Shown here piece by piece: positions 9,714 through 20,045 of a stretch of DNA of 58,061 nt. This DNA is from Polysphondylium violaceum (taxonomy: Eukaryota; Evosea; Eumycetozoa; Dictyosteliales; Dictyosteliaceae). The DNA is taken from contig AJWJ01000094.1 in NCBI GenBank assembly GCA_000277445.1, positions 1 through 58,061 on the forward strand, in the 5' to 3' direction. The notes under the pieces are model-generated. The model did no database searches and was not told the origin of the DNA. It saw nothing but the letters and a program-made list of their open reading frames with translations. The position numbers and the translations under genes are program-made. The number at the start of each line of letters is the position of its first letter. Position 1 is the first letter of the stretch.

Positions 9714-10326
9714 AATTGATATCAATCGCGTGCAGTAGGCATAGCCTAGAAGGGTCCTACTGTCCACACAGCCAAACATAACAGCAACATAATAATAAAT
9801 ATACTTGTTTGTTTTTTTCAAATGTTAATCTATCAATCAATTTAGTCCAAGATTTATTGTCTGCTTGCTAATACTAAAGTAGTTTTCATTTTTATTTTAT
9901 TTTATTTTTTTAACTCTTTGAGATAGTGGTTGGTTGTCTGTTCACTTATAACCATAATATGTGAATTCAACATTCTTTTGGCCAAATATTGATACAATAG
10001 TCTATGATATTGTCATCATTAAAATATTCTCAAATTATTATCTTTTTTTTTAGTTTACCCTGTTCATATGCTCATATTATAATAAAACCCAGTGCTTTGA
10101 CTAATAAACTTTTAAAAAAATAATCTTGTCTCTAAATCAATTTTTGATTTTTCCTAAATTAGCAATTTCTTTTTATGATGGCGATAGTTTTTGTAACAAA
10201 ATTTTCATTTTTATGAATTTTTTTAATTTTTTTGCATTTTTGTCAAATCACACAGAAGTTCTCCATATTGCAATAAATTTTTATTCAGATATCTAGATAC
10301 TACCCCATAATAACAATAATATAATA
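9714..10326. other. Intergenic; GC-rich stem-loop then AT-rich DNA
   Basis: Close behind the nucleoporin stop codon lies a short GC-rich hairpin (CAGTAGG at 9733-9739 with CCTACTG at 9756-9762), probably in the 3' UTR. The rest is AT-rich with T-runs and AATAAA-type sequences. No gene was seen. Confidence 0.5.
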
Positions 10327-12504
10327 ATGATAGATTCATCTACTGAGAGAAAAGTAGATGATTCAAATACAATTGAAGCACTAAAACAATCATGTGTTTT
10401 AGTCAGAGTCTGTGGCAATGATCCATCCTCTGCAAGATCAAATAGTAGATCCTTTTCATATACATCGTATGTAATGTTTTAATGAACCATTCATTGTACA
10501 TAGAAAAATATAATATTAATTATTATTATTATATAATTAATATATATTTTATTATGTGTACTCTAGTAATGGAAAAACTATTTTCAGTTGTAGTGGATTC
10601 ATAGTTGATAAAGAAAAAGGATATATCATAACATCATCGGTTATATTTATACCATTTATAAATGATCTACTTGATAAGTCAGATAAAGGTATTGAAATTG
10701 ATATCATATTGAATACAGATACAAATGTAACATTAGACAGCAATAGTAGTAATAGTAGTATTAATAGTAATAACGGTAGAATATATGATCCTTTAAATAG
10801 CTGGAAATCTTGTAAATTTATACAGTTTATCAATCCAAGTGAATCAAGTGTTTCTTTATTAAAAGAGCTTGGAACTCATTTTATAATATCACCATCCCCA
10901 TCATCATCAACAACAACAGGTCAGTTAAATGCATCAACTGTATCTTCACAAATTGATACAGATATAAATTCATTACCTTTTGGATTAGTATTATTAGAAT
11001 TGATTGATAAATCATTATTAAAAGCAACAGTCACAACAACAAATAGTAATAGCAATAGTAAAGATACAATATCACAAGTTGTTATTGGTAATAGTTTAAA
11101 TGAATCTAGTGGTAATAAAGTCTATGTGGTTGGCTCACCATTTGGATTCATCTCACCTACCATGTTTTTAAATTCAATATCCAGTGGAATTATATGTAAT
11201 CAGATTTCATTACCCAACGTTAGATACTCTAATCCCACACTGTATCTAATAGATGCACGTTGTTTGCCCGGCAATGAAGGAAGTGCAGTGTTTAATAGAA
11301 ACGGACTCTTGATTGGTGTCGTGGGACCACCCATTAAATCAAAGAATGAGAAACTACCCTTCACACTGACACCCGTGCTCCCCATTCACAACTTTTTGTC
11401 TAAACTCCAACAAATGAGAGTATGTCCACCATCGTCACTGTCTTTGCTGAATAGTCCACCCTCGACATCATTGTTTGCCAACAATATCACCAAAACCATG
11501 ACTCAGAATGCCATCGTTCTCATACAATTTAAAAACTCGTGGGGATCGGGTGTACTCATCTCTGAGAATGGATACATATTGACAAATGCGCATCTGATCA
11601 TTCCATCCATCCCCTCACTACAATCCATTGTCACATCGGTAACCACACCCAAATCATTTGATCGTTCACTCTATCAAGACCAACAAGTAGACATAAGAAT
11701 CAATGATGGTGCAATCAAAGGAAATGAAAACAACAACAACACCAACAATCAATGGTTCAAAGGAACCATTGAATATATTTCACATACTCATTTAGATATA
11801 GCTTTGATAAAAGTAGATTTAAATAACAATAACAATAATAATAATAGCGTCAATCATAATCATAATCATAATCATCATAATCATAATAACAATAATCATA
11901 ACCAATTAATTAAATTTAATCATGTAGAATGCAATACATTGCTTAATCCCCAGTATGGCACACCAGTGGTTGTATTGGGTTATCCTTTAATTCCACCCAC
12001 TCAGAACCCATCACTTAGTATAACAAAGGGAATTATCTCAAATATAGTTTACGTTGATCAATGTGCAGTTAGTTACCAAACCACTGCATCTGTACATTCT
12101 GGTAATAGTGGTGGTGGTTTATTTGATTTGTATGTATACATAAAATAACAATAGACAGTAATAATAATGAAAACATTTTATTAATATCCTCCTCAACCTC
12201 AACCTCAACCTCATTAAATAGAAATGGCAAGTTTTTAGGTATTGTTACATGTAATGCGAAACAAAAGAACGGATCAATTATAACAGAACTCAACTTTACT
12301 ATACCGGCCACTTCTTTGATTCACTTTTTTTCATATGCCAATGGAAGTGATCCCTATGCATTAGACATTATGAAATCGACCAGTACAAACAAATTCCTTA
12401 AAGCTCTATGGAAACTACAAATTACTCCCCCTCCTCTCACTAGTAATAATACTCTAAAGAGTGATAATAATAAACTCTCAACTACTGTAAAAAGTAAATT
12501 ATAA
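10327..12504 (+). CDS. Peroxisomal leader-peptide-processing protease, TYSND1/DEG15 type
   Basis: Three exons: 10327-10466, 10567-12129 and 12222-12504; 661 residues. The C-terminal half is a trypsin-like serine protease domain. It has GSGVLISENGYILTNAH with His389, the LDIALIKV strand with Asp457, and GNSGGGLFDLNGKFLGIV with Ser561, a complete His-Asp-Ser triad. The protein ends in KSKL, a classical type 1 peroxisomal targeting signal. Trypsin-like protease plus SKL is the hallmark of TYSND1 (animals) and DEG15 (plants), which remove PTS2 presequences and cut PTS1 enzymes in the peroxisome matrix. The N-terminal half has a degenerate protease-like fold (SCSGFIVDKEKGYIITSS). Asn and His runs are inserted just after Asp457. 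The last intron was chosen because it restores the strand following the active serine. Confidence 0.85.
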
Positions 12505-13395
12505 TATAACTACACCCATCTCCCCATACACCTGTGATCAGTCGGTCGAGGTATTTAATGACATTAATTGTGTCATCTAGAATTCAATATAATTTACACC
12601 AACTAAACAACAAAATATTTTGTTATTACCTATACACAAACACACACACTCTCACACCCACTCTCACTCACACACATACATAGAATGATCAGATATACTA
12701 CTGTTAGAAGAGTAAATATCGGGGGTAAAAGTGTGTTGTGATGAGGGTGGGTGTATGTCTGTTTGGATAAAATCATTTCATTATAAAAATTGGGGGATAA
12801 ATTTTAGTTTGTAAAAGCAATTACACAGAGGAAAGCATGCATGAATTTATTATGTGCTGGGGTTAAGGGAGAGCGATAGTTCAACCTAGATAGAGGGAAT
12901 CTAGAGCAACACATATTAGTATCCAAAAAACTAAAGATTAAACACTGAATAAACAATTTAAAGAGATAGCGAGGTTTGATCTATCACCATAAACTGATTT
13001 AAAGATATTTGTTTTTTTATCACATCGAGCGATACTAAAGTCAATTGTTGATCATTTAATTTTAGTATTAAAATAATCATGTGATAAATAGATTCTATCC
13101 CTGTAATCAGTTTTAAATCCCGAATTTCCTTTCATTTTATGAAATTTTTTTAATTAATTCTACACACACCCACAAAATAAACACACAATCTCACAAGCAC
13201 AGACACAAGGGACATATTCACACACACCCAGTCCACAATATTATTTATTAATTATTCACCCTTTTAAAATAATTAAAAGTAGTAGTTTTTTAATTGATTT
13301 TTATAGTTTGGAAGTTTATTGTATTTATTTATTGTTATTGTTGATTTGGATTACTAAGAACAATTTTCACTACTATATTGTTATTTTGTACAATC
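12505..13395. other. Intergenic with a long imperfect palindrome
   Basis: No coding frame. It holds a CA/CT-rich stretch (12640-12680), a block of less AT-biased sequence around 12700-12930 and a nested inverted repeat (12991-13113, listed separately). The end is AT-rich leader DNA of the P450 gene. Confidence 0.5.
12991..13113. repeat. Nested imperfect palindrome
   Basis: Three pairs of arms nest around one centre: AAACTGATT (12991-12999) with AATCAGTTT (13105-13113); TTTATCACAT (13016-13025) with ATGTGATAAA (13079-13088); and ATACTAAA (13032-13039) with TTTAGTAT (13061-13068). All three are perfect. It could be a miniature inverted-repeat element remnant, a structured RNA or a cruciform-forming site. 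No target-site duplication is obvious. Confidence 0.5.
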
Positions 13396-15089
13396 ATGTC
13401 TATCTTTTGGCTTTTAATCTCTGTATTAATTACTCTAATATACTTTAATTATGTAAATACTTAAATCTAAAGATTAATAATGTGGTGATAAACAAATATT
13501 AATTCCTATATTTATAGGTAAAAAAATTGAAAAATTATGGACCCAAATCATTAAAAGGACCCATGCCATTACCAGTGATTGGTAATTTTCACAATTTGGG
13601 CTGTACTGCTCCCCATATACCATTATTTAAATTTCATGAAGTCTATGGTCCCATTTACAGAATATGGATGGGTGATACATATACTGGTAAGAAAAAATGG
13701 AGATAAAATTAATTGATAAATATATAATTTAAAATAATATTAACAAAGGTAAAACAAAATAGTTGTATTAAATGATTTAGATTTAATAAGAAAAATGTTG
13801 GTACATAATGCATCAAATTTTATGGAAAGATTATTTACTCCAACTCTAGAATTTTACAGTGGAGATTTTTCTAGTTTAGCTTTCTCTAAAATGCATGATT
13901 GGAAAGATAAAAGAAATATTGTATCACGATCATTAGTTAAAAATAAAGCGAAAAATATCGAGATGGTTTCCAATCAAGTTGATAATTTGTTGGATTGTAT
14001 GGAACACTATTGCAAGTCGAATAAACCTTTTCCACCTAGAAAAAATATGCAAAGATTTGCCATGAATACCATTTTGAAATTTGTAATGAACCAAGAGATT
14101 CCCTATGATCATCAAGGAGTTAAAGATGGTCCAATGAAGAGTTTGTTGACCGAGTGTGATAAAGTATTTATCGATTTGGGTACTGGAAAACTCGGAGACT
14201 ATATTGATTTTATGAAACCTTTGTTAACACTACATTATAAATGGTTTGATACCAAAGCTAACAAATTAAGAGGGATAGTTTTGGAAGAATTCAAAAATCA
14301 TTTGTCAACCTTTGAACTAGAGAATAAAGAGAATCCAAGAGATTTAATGGATGTAATGATTGGTGAATTTGAAGGTGGCGAATCAATGGACTCAACAGCA
14401 GTCTCGATGACTTTGGACATAGTCTTAGCCGGTACTGATACAATTGCCGGATCATTGGAATGGTGTTTACTTTTTATGGCCAACTATCCAGAATATCAAG
14501 AAATGGCTCATAAAGAATTGGAGATTGTAGTAGGTAAAGGGAGAAAATCAATGTTGGCTGATAGAATATCCACTCCATTTGTAAATGCTTTTATTAAAGA
14601 ATCAAGTAGATATAAAGTAGTTGCTGCCTTTTCTTTACCCAGGGTTTGTTCAGAAGATATAGAAATTGATGATTACTTTATTCCAAAAGGTTCTCAAATC
14701 TTATTAAATCATACAGGTATTGCTCGAAATCCTGAGTATTGGGAAAATCCAGAAATTTTTGATCCAACTAGACATTTGAAAAAGAATCAAGAGTTTTCTT
14801 TATATGGTTATGGCCCTCGTAATTGCATGTAAGTATTTATAATTTTTTACTTTTACTCAATTATATTAATTAATTTAAAATTTATTTCACCTCTAGTGGA
14901 CAAAGCTTGGCTCAAGATAAATTATATTTGGCTATCACAAATATTTTATTAAGATTCAAAGTAGGCTCAGTAGATGGTAATCCTATCGATGAAACAGAAA
15001 TATTTGGACTTACCCTACACCCCAATTTATTTAATTTAAAACTTTCCGAAAGAGAAAAAAATATAATAAATTCTAAAAAGTTGGATTAA
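13396..15089 (+). CDS. Cytochrome P450 (CYP508-like), first of a tandem pair
   Basis: Four exons: 13396-13452, 13518-13686, 13763-14828 and 14897-15089; 494 residues. The first exon encodes an N-terminal membrane anchor (WLLISVLITLIYFNY), followed by the KGPMPLPVIGN proline hinge. The I-helix oxygen-binding motif is AGTDT (residues 298-302), the K-helix ExxR pair is Glu355/Arg358, and the haem loop YGYGPRNCIGQ places the cysteine ligand at 430. All key P450 residues are present, so the enzyme should be an active ER-bound monooxygenase needing a P450 reductase. The overall pattern resembles dictyostelid CYP508 members, but the substrate is unknown. The haem loop is interrupted by the last intron right after Cys430, and splicing restores the expected Ile-Gly. 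Confidence 0.88.
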
Positions 15090-15488
15090 CTATGTTGTTT
15101 ATATAAAAAATAAAAATATATTGTTTGGTTGAGTTATAAATGAACGACCAACCTAAATCTACCACAGCGAGACCAAGCCAATCCACCCCTTCATCAACCA
15201 ACAGTACAACCCTCAAATCTCATGGCTAGTCATTCGGCGTGAAATCCACCGTTGTTGCCGAGTCAGTGTCTACCACCCCACCACTGCCGCCATATCCAGC
15301 ACACTCTCATAGAGTGGTTAAAGGAGTTTACTCACACGTGCAGTTATCTATTCCTCATCCATCACCCCACTAACACTATTCAAACTAAACTTATCCTACA
15401 ACCTCATTCGATCACCCTCCTCCATATCACCCATTTTTGTAACCCACAACAACCACAATCAGCAGCAATCTATTGACTAAATAAGCAT

Positions 15489-15991
15489 CTACATCAACAT
15501 CATTATAGCCATCCACAGACCGAGCTCTAGTTTAGATAGATAGTAATGTTTTTCCTTTAGATGCTCATTATATACCACCCCGAAACCATTATTCCAGATG
15601 ACGGTATCATGGGTGGTACCCTTCATGGTATTTTGAAACTCAAAGTTTTGGATGAGAGTTTTATTACTTTGTAACTGCGTCTCATGTTTATTACCACATT
15701 TATACAATGAAAAAGAGTTGATCCAATAATGTTAATGATAGCTATTATTACTATGACAAACGATATCGCTTTCGTCAGATTATCACCAACACTTCCTTTG
15801 TTGTGCTGACGATAACAGAGATGCATTCCCATCAACTCTTGAACAGAAATTGTAAAATTGGGTCTTATTCTGGTTTTACAAGAGGATACCGACAAATTTT
15901 TGGATAAAGAAAAAGATGAAATGGTTGATATCCCCTTTGTGTACGAAAATAGAATGGTTGTTAAAGCCATCTCCTTCCCACTTACTAACAA
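15489..15991 (-). pseudogene. Possible gene remnant, unknown family
   Basis: The minus strand holds open stretches with protein-like composition. One includes CKTRIRPNFTISVQELM, then a hydrophobic segment (AISFVIVIIAIINIIG) that looks like a membrane helix followed by a basic residue pair. A second overlaps it in another frame nearer 15500. No single frame, with or without an obvious intron, joins them, and unusually GC-rich sequence continues to about 15140 without a frame. I read this as the eroded end of a membrane protein gene. I do not recognise the family. Confidence 0.3.
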
Positions 15992-16085
15992 TGGGGATAG
16001 TGGTAGTGTATTATGGTTATGATTATGTGATGTGATTTTATTAATGATAATTGTTATAAGAAAATTAAATAATTTAACGTTTTTT

Positions 16086-16127
16086 TATTTTATTTGTATA
16101 AAACACCTGTTTTATACAGATAAAATA
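16086..16127. repeat. 20-bp near-perfect hairpin
   Basis: Arms 16086-16105 and 16108-16127 pair at every position, with one G-T wobble, around a 2-base spacer. The core is TGTATAAAACA against TGTTTTATACA. It is about 265 bases upstream of the second P450 start codon and could be a cruciform, a binding site for a dimeric regulator, or a foldback remnant. Confidence 0.7.
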
Positions 16128-16391
16128 CAGCGTTTATAGAGTTGAAACACTAACCTCAATCAATCCCCCGATAACTTTTTGGGAAAAAAAAATTATTTTT
16201 TTTTATTTTTTATTTTGATGATTATTTTGATTGGGGTGTCCTTCAAAGAATGAATCAATGAACAGGTGAAGTCGTTAAATATCTTTCAAACAAGTTTTTT
16301 ATAAAAAAAGAAAATGAAAGGGTTCACGTGTTGGATCATATAAAAATAGATTTCATATCATTATTTTCAAAATAGAATTGGTTTTAAAAAC

Positions 16392-17916
16392 ATGATATTT
16401 CTTTCTTTATTATATGTTTTTTTAGCATACTTGGTATACAATTATGTACGTACTAGTAGAGTGATAGTCGTATACTAGCAAAACAATGAAAACTAATAAT
16501 TTAAATTATTAGGTTAAGAAATTTAAAAACTATGGTGAAGGTCAATTAAAAGGACCCATGCCCTTGCCTATATTTGGCAATTTAATACAAATTGGTGCAG
16601 ACAAACCACATGAATCATTGACTAAAATGCATGAAAAATATGGACCCATTTACAGAGTTTGGATGGGTGATGTGTATACAGTGGTTGTCAATGATATTGA
16701 TATCTTGAAGAAAATGTTGGTCACTCATTTTGATAAATTTGTAGATAGACCTCATTCTCCAAGCTTTCAGTTTTATTCTAAAAACTATAAAGATCTTTCT
16801 CTTGCCGATAGAGAAGCTTGGAAAGAACACAGAGAGATTGTCGCAGCTGCATTAACAAAGACAAAGATGAAACATATCTATGAATTATTTGATCAACAAG
16901 TGCAAGACCTATTGGCTTCAATGGCAGAGAGTGAGAAATCAGGCGTTCCATTCCAACCACGTAGATACACCCAACGATTCTCTATGAACACAATGTTGAT
17001 GTTTGTCTTTAATAAAATGGTCCCCTACCAAGAAGGCGTCGATTCTGGATTGCTCAAAGAAATTTTAGAGCCTGCCGATGAAGTTTTCCATGATTTGGGC
17101 ACTGCTAAATTGGGTGATTCCATTGATATGCTAAAACCATTCCTTACCATCTATTTTAAACTCGCAAACACATGTTTGGAAAAGGTACTAAAATTCATTC
17201 GTAAGGAATATCAAGAACATTTAGACTCTTTTAAAGAAGAATACAAAAATAATCCACGTGATTTTATGGATATTATGATTAACGAATTCCAAAACAGAAA
17301 AGAGAAACTTGAATCTATTTATCTGATTTGCCTGGATCTTTTGCTGGCTGGCACAGACACAACTGCTGGTTCTATTGAATGGAGTTTCTTGTATATGGCC
17401 AATAATCCAGAAATTCAAGAAAAGGCCTACAAAGAACTTGATTCTGTGATTGGAAAAAACAGAAATGTTGTATTATCTGATAGAAACTCTACCCCTTATG
17501 TCAATGCTTTGATTAAAGAGATTGGCAGGGTAAAGCCTATAGGTGCCTTTGGGTTACCCCATGCATGCTCTGAGGACATTGTCATTGATGGTCACTTTAT
17601 TCCAAAGGGTGCACAAGTTTTACCAAATTTCTGTGGTATTTCAAAAAACACCAAATATTGGGAAAATCCAGATGAATTTAATCCAAATAGATTCCTTGGA
17701 AATTCAAACACTCATGGATTTGATATTTTTGGTTGGGGTCCCAGAGGCTGCGTCGGAAGAGGAATTGCTCAGGACGAACTGTATCTCAGTATTGCCAACA
17801 TCTTAAAGAAATACAAAATCTCCTCTACAGACGGTAAACAAATTCGTGATGACGATATATTTGGTCTCACTATTCATCCACATACTTTTAATGTCTCACT
17901 TCAAGAAAGAGTTTAA
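16392..17916 (+). CDS. Cytochrome P450 (CYP508-like), second of a tandem pair
   Basis: Two exons, 16392-16445 and 16513-17916; 485 residues. The N-terminal anchor (LSLLYVFLAYLVYNY) is followed by KGPMPLPIFGN. The I-helix AGTDT is at residues 297-301, the ExxR pair is Glu354/Arg357, and the haem loop FGWGPRGCVGRG has Cys431. It is close in sequence along its whole length to the P450 about 1.3 kb upstream, so the two are tandem duplicates. The first intron is at the same place in both, after the anchor. The two later introns of the upstream copy are absent here. Its 3' end also recurs as a fragment at about 19486. It should be a membrane-bound monooxygenase; the substrate is unknown. Confidence 0.88.
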
Positions 17917-18176
17917 AAAGAGTAGAGCACGCCCATCTTTTTTATCTGTTTGTGCATAAAATCAAAGTCGAGATATTAAATTTTTTGAAATAAAAAAAAG
18001 AAAAAAATCCAATTTTTATTTTTTTAATTATTTGGCTCCTTTTAAAAATAAGCATCAAGGAATCGAAGCTACATCTTAGATTGAGACCTTGTCGGTATGT
18101 CATTTCGGAATGTTGATTATCGTATTATAAAAAAATTTGAAAAACAAGATTTTATTTTTAAAAAACCCATTTTCAA
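17917..18176. other. Short intergenic spacer
   Basis: AT-rich DNA behind the second P450. Its first 45 bases (ending near 17962) belong to the segment copied at 19486-19640, so the duplication reached past the stop codon. Confidence 0.55.
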
Positions 18177-19444
18177 TGAGTGACAACAAAGAAGATAAAA
18201 ATGTTAACCCTTGTTCACAAAAAGAAGAGGGTATGTTACTTCTTATATTAATAAAAATACAACCCCTTTATAACATATTCATGTCCAGGTGAAATTTTAA
18301 TTATTAAAAACTTTAAAGAATTTATCGAGATACTCTTTAAAGATTACTATGAATGTTATCTATGTATTTATCCATGTGCAAAAAGGGAAGATGGCAGTTC
18401 AGGAAAATCTAGTGATAAAAGTGAAGTTTTTTGTAAAATAGATTTATACAAACCAGTTAATATAAATCGTCCAATAATAGCGATTAAAAACACACTAAAA
18501 AAAGGCAATGATAATGTCAGTGGCACACCAGTATCCCATATAATACACCCATTCCAAGATAACGACGAACCCATCCCGCTTTTGCCATTTCTGGCAACGT
18601 CGCTATCCTAGCCTCCAAGACAACCAAATGCTACATAAAAATGGTGTATCGTTGAAATTCCAATTGGCAAAGACTTTTCTCAAAAAATTTTAGAAACAAT
18701 AGAACAAATGAGTACAACCTATTCAAGCTTTAAATCAAAAATACTAAATCTAAATAATTTTAGGGAGACAGGAGATAAAGATAAAATTAAAAAGCAAATG
18801 AATTTGGTGGAGATCAATTTCCATATGTTGAGATCGCACTACTCTTTCGTTCACTAGACATTGAAAAGAACAGGACAAAACATAAATTTTGTAGTGGACA
18901 ATCTATATCAAAGTATTCAGATTTTAGAAACTACTTAAAGATGGTCCAGAAGAAGAAAAGAGATCAACAACTCTACTTGAACTATGGGATCATACAGGAT
19001 CAAGCCACATTTCGCATGTACAAGGATAAGATTAGAAAGTTCTTTGTCTATACCAAAACCCAAAAAAGTTTTATAGATTCGGAAAAAGAATTTAAGGAAC
19101 CTGGAGTTACAAAATGGATATTTTTTAACTTGCCCCAAGCTGAAAATGAAGTAGAAAAAATTGATGCAATGATATACTTGGAAATCGATTTCGTTGCAAA
19201 GTATTTCATGTCAGTTGTTCATTGTTCTTTCGCTCTCATAACTGGTGATCTATCAAATGTCCCCTTCTCTGGTACTCTTTACGATGAAATGGCAAAAATC
19301 TTTGATCTAGGAAATGTGGTCACAGAAAAAATTACTGAGGCTAAAATAATTTCAGATCTAAAAACAAAGTTTGCAAGGAAGTGGGAAACGACTGTAATTA
19401 AAATCAACCCTAATAAATCTCCCAATAAAGAGCTAAAAAAATAA
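18177..19444 (+). pseudogene. Broken gene of unknown family
   Basis: The first part looks like a normal gene: an ATG at 18177, a short first exon (MSDNKEDKNVNPCSQKEE), a GTATGT...AG intron and an exon running to about 18611 with YECYLCIYPCAKREDG. Protein-like sequence then continues to 19444, but in more than one frame with several interruptions that introns do not explain. The last open stretch (18941-19444) has a lysine-rich start and a plausible globular composition (KWIFFNLPQAENEVEKID). Either one gene has decayed, or two genes were partly lost. I do not recognise any domain. Its placement between a P450 gene and a P450 3'-end fragment suggests it sits inside a rearranged duplication. Confidence 0.5.
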
Positions 19445-19485
19445 ATCTACAACGCGTCCTATTTAAAATTATCTCTATATACTAC

Positions 19486-19640
19486 TAAAATCACCAAACA
19501 ATACAAAATCTCATCCATAGATGTATTTGATCTCACGATCCATCCCCATGCTTTTAAAATCTAACTTCAAGAAAGAGTTTTTATAGAGCATGTCCAATCG
19601 TTTTTATCTGTTTACAAATAATATAAAGTCTACAGACATA
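19486..19640 (+). pseudogene. Truncated copy of a P450 3' end
   Basis: This segment matches the end of the second P450 (about 17803-17962) in order. ATACAAAATCTC is shared exactly, then GATCTCAC..ATCCA resembles its GGTCTCACTATTCATCCA, then ACTTCAAGAAAGAGTTT is shared exactly, then a TTTTTATCTGTTT stretch of the 3' UTR. A short internal piece is missing relative to the gene and the frame is not open. Only the last roughly 35 codons and some 3' UTR are present. It is the tail of a third P450 copy or of a partial duplication. Confidence 0.75.
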
Positions 19641-20045
19641 CAAGATACCGATTTGTTTTATTTACATTTATCCTTTATTATGTATTGTGAGAATAAACAT
19701 ATGTATATCTCATCCAATTGGGATGGTGATAAATCTGTTGACTGACTAATAATAATTATTATAAACAACTCTTATCAATCAATAAATAAATTAAAATTTT
19801 AAAAACATCCATCTCTCGATCACTTTGATTGTTGATATAAATTCACCCCCACGATCCTTGATATCTCTTTGTGAAAGGTTTTTTTATTTTTCTTTTTTTT
19901 TTTTCTTTTTTTTTAATTTTTTTTTTCATTTGCAAAGTTTAAAATTTTAGGTGGGGAGACACAAAAACTGTTAGGTGAAAAATATAAAATCTAAATATAT
20001 ATATATTACTCTTTTTCACAACTAAAAGGAGAAATAGGAAATTAG
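19641..20045. other. Intergenic, promoter of the Rab gene
   Basis: AT-rich DNA with long T-runs (19878-19930). No reading frame or repeat beyond homopolymers was seen. Confidence 0.6.

Larger units (their letters stand above)
15090..16391. other. Inter-P450 region with decayed sequence and a hairpin
   Basis: Positions 15140-16000 are distinctly less AT-biased than other intergenic DNA and contain open stretches on both strands, suggesting decayed coding sequence (listed separately). A near-perfect hairpin lies at 16086-16127. The last 250 bases are AT-rich leader of the second P450. Confidence 0.5.

Noticed and set aside
12130-12158. A 29-nt intron in the protease gene
   Set aside because: Too short; acceptor at 12220-12221 gives a normal 92-nt intron and restores the conserved strand after the active serine.
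15442-15449. Match to the dictyostelid small-RNA promoter element (ACCCACAA)
   Set aside because: An 8-mer occurs by chance, and no structured RNA is visible downstream in either direction.
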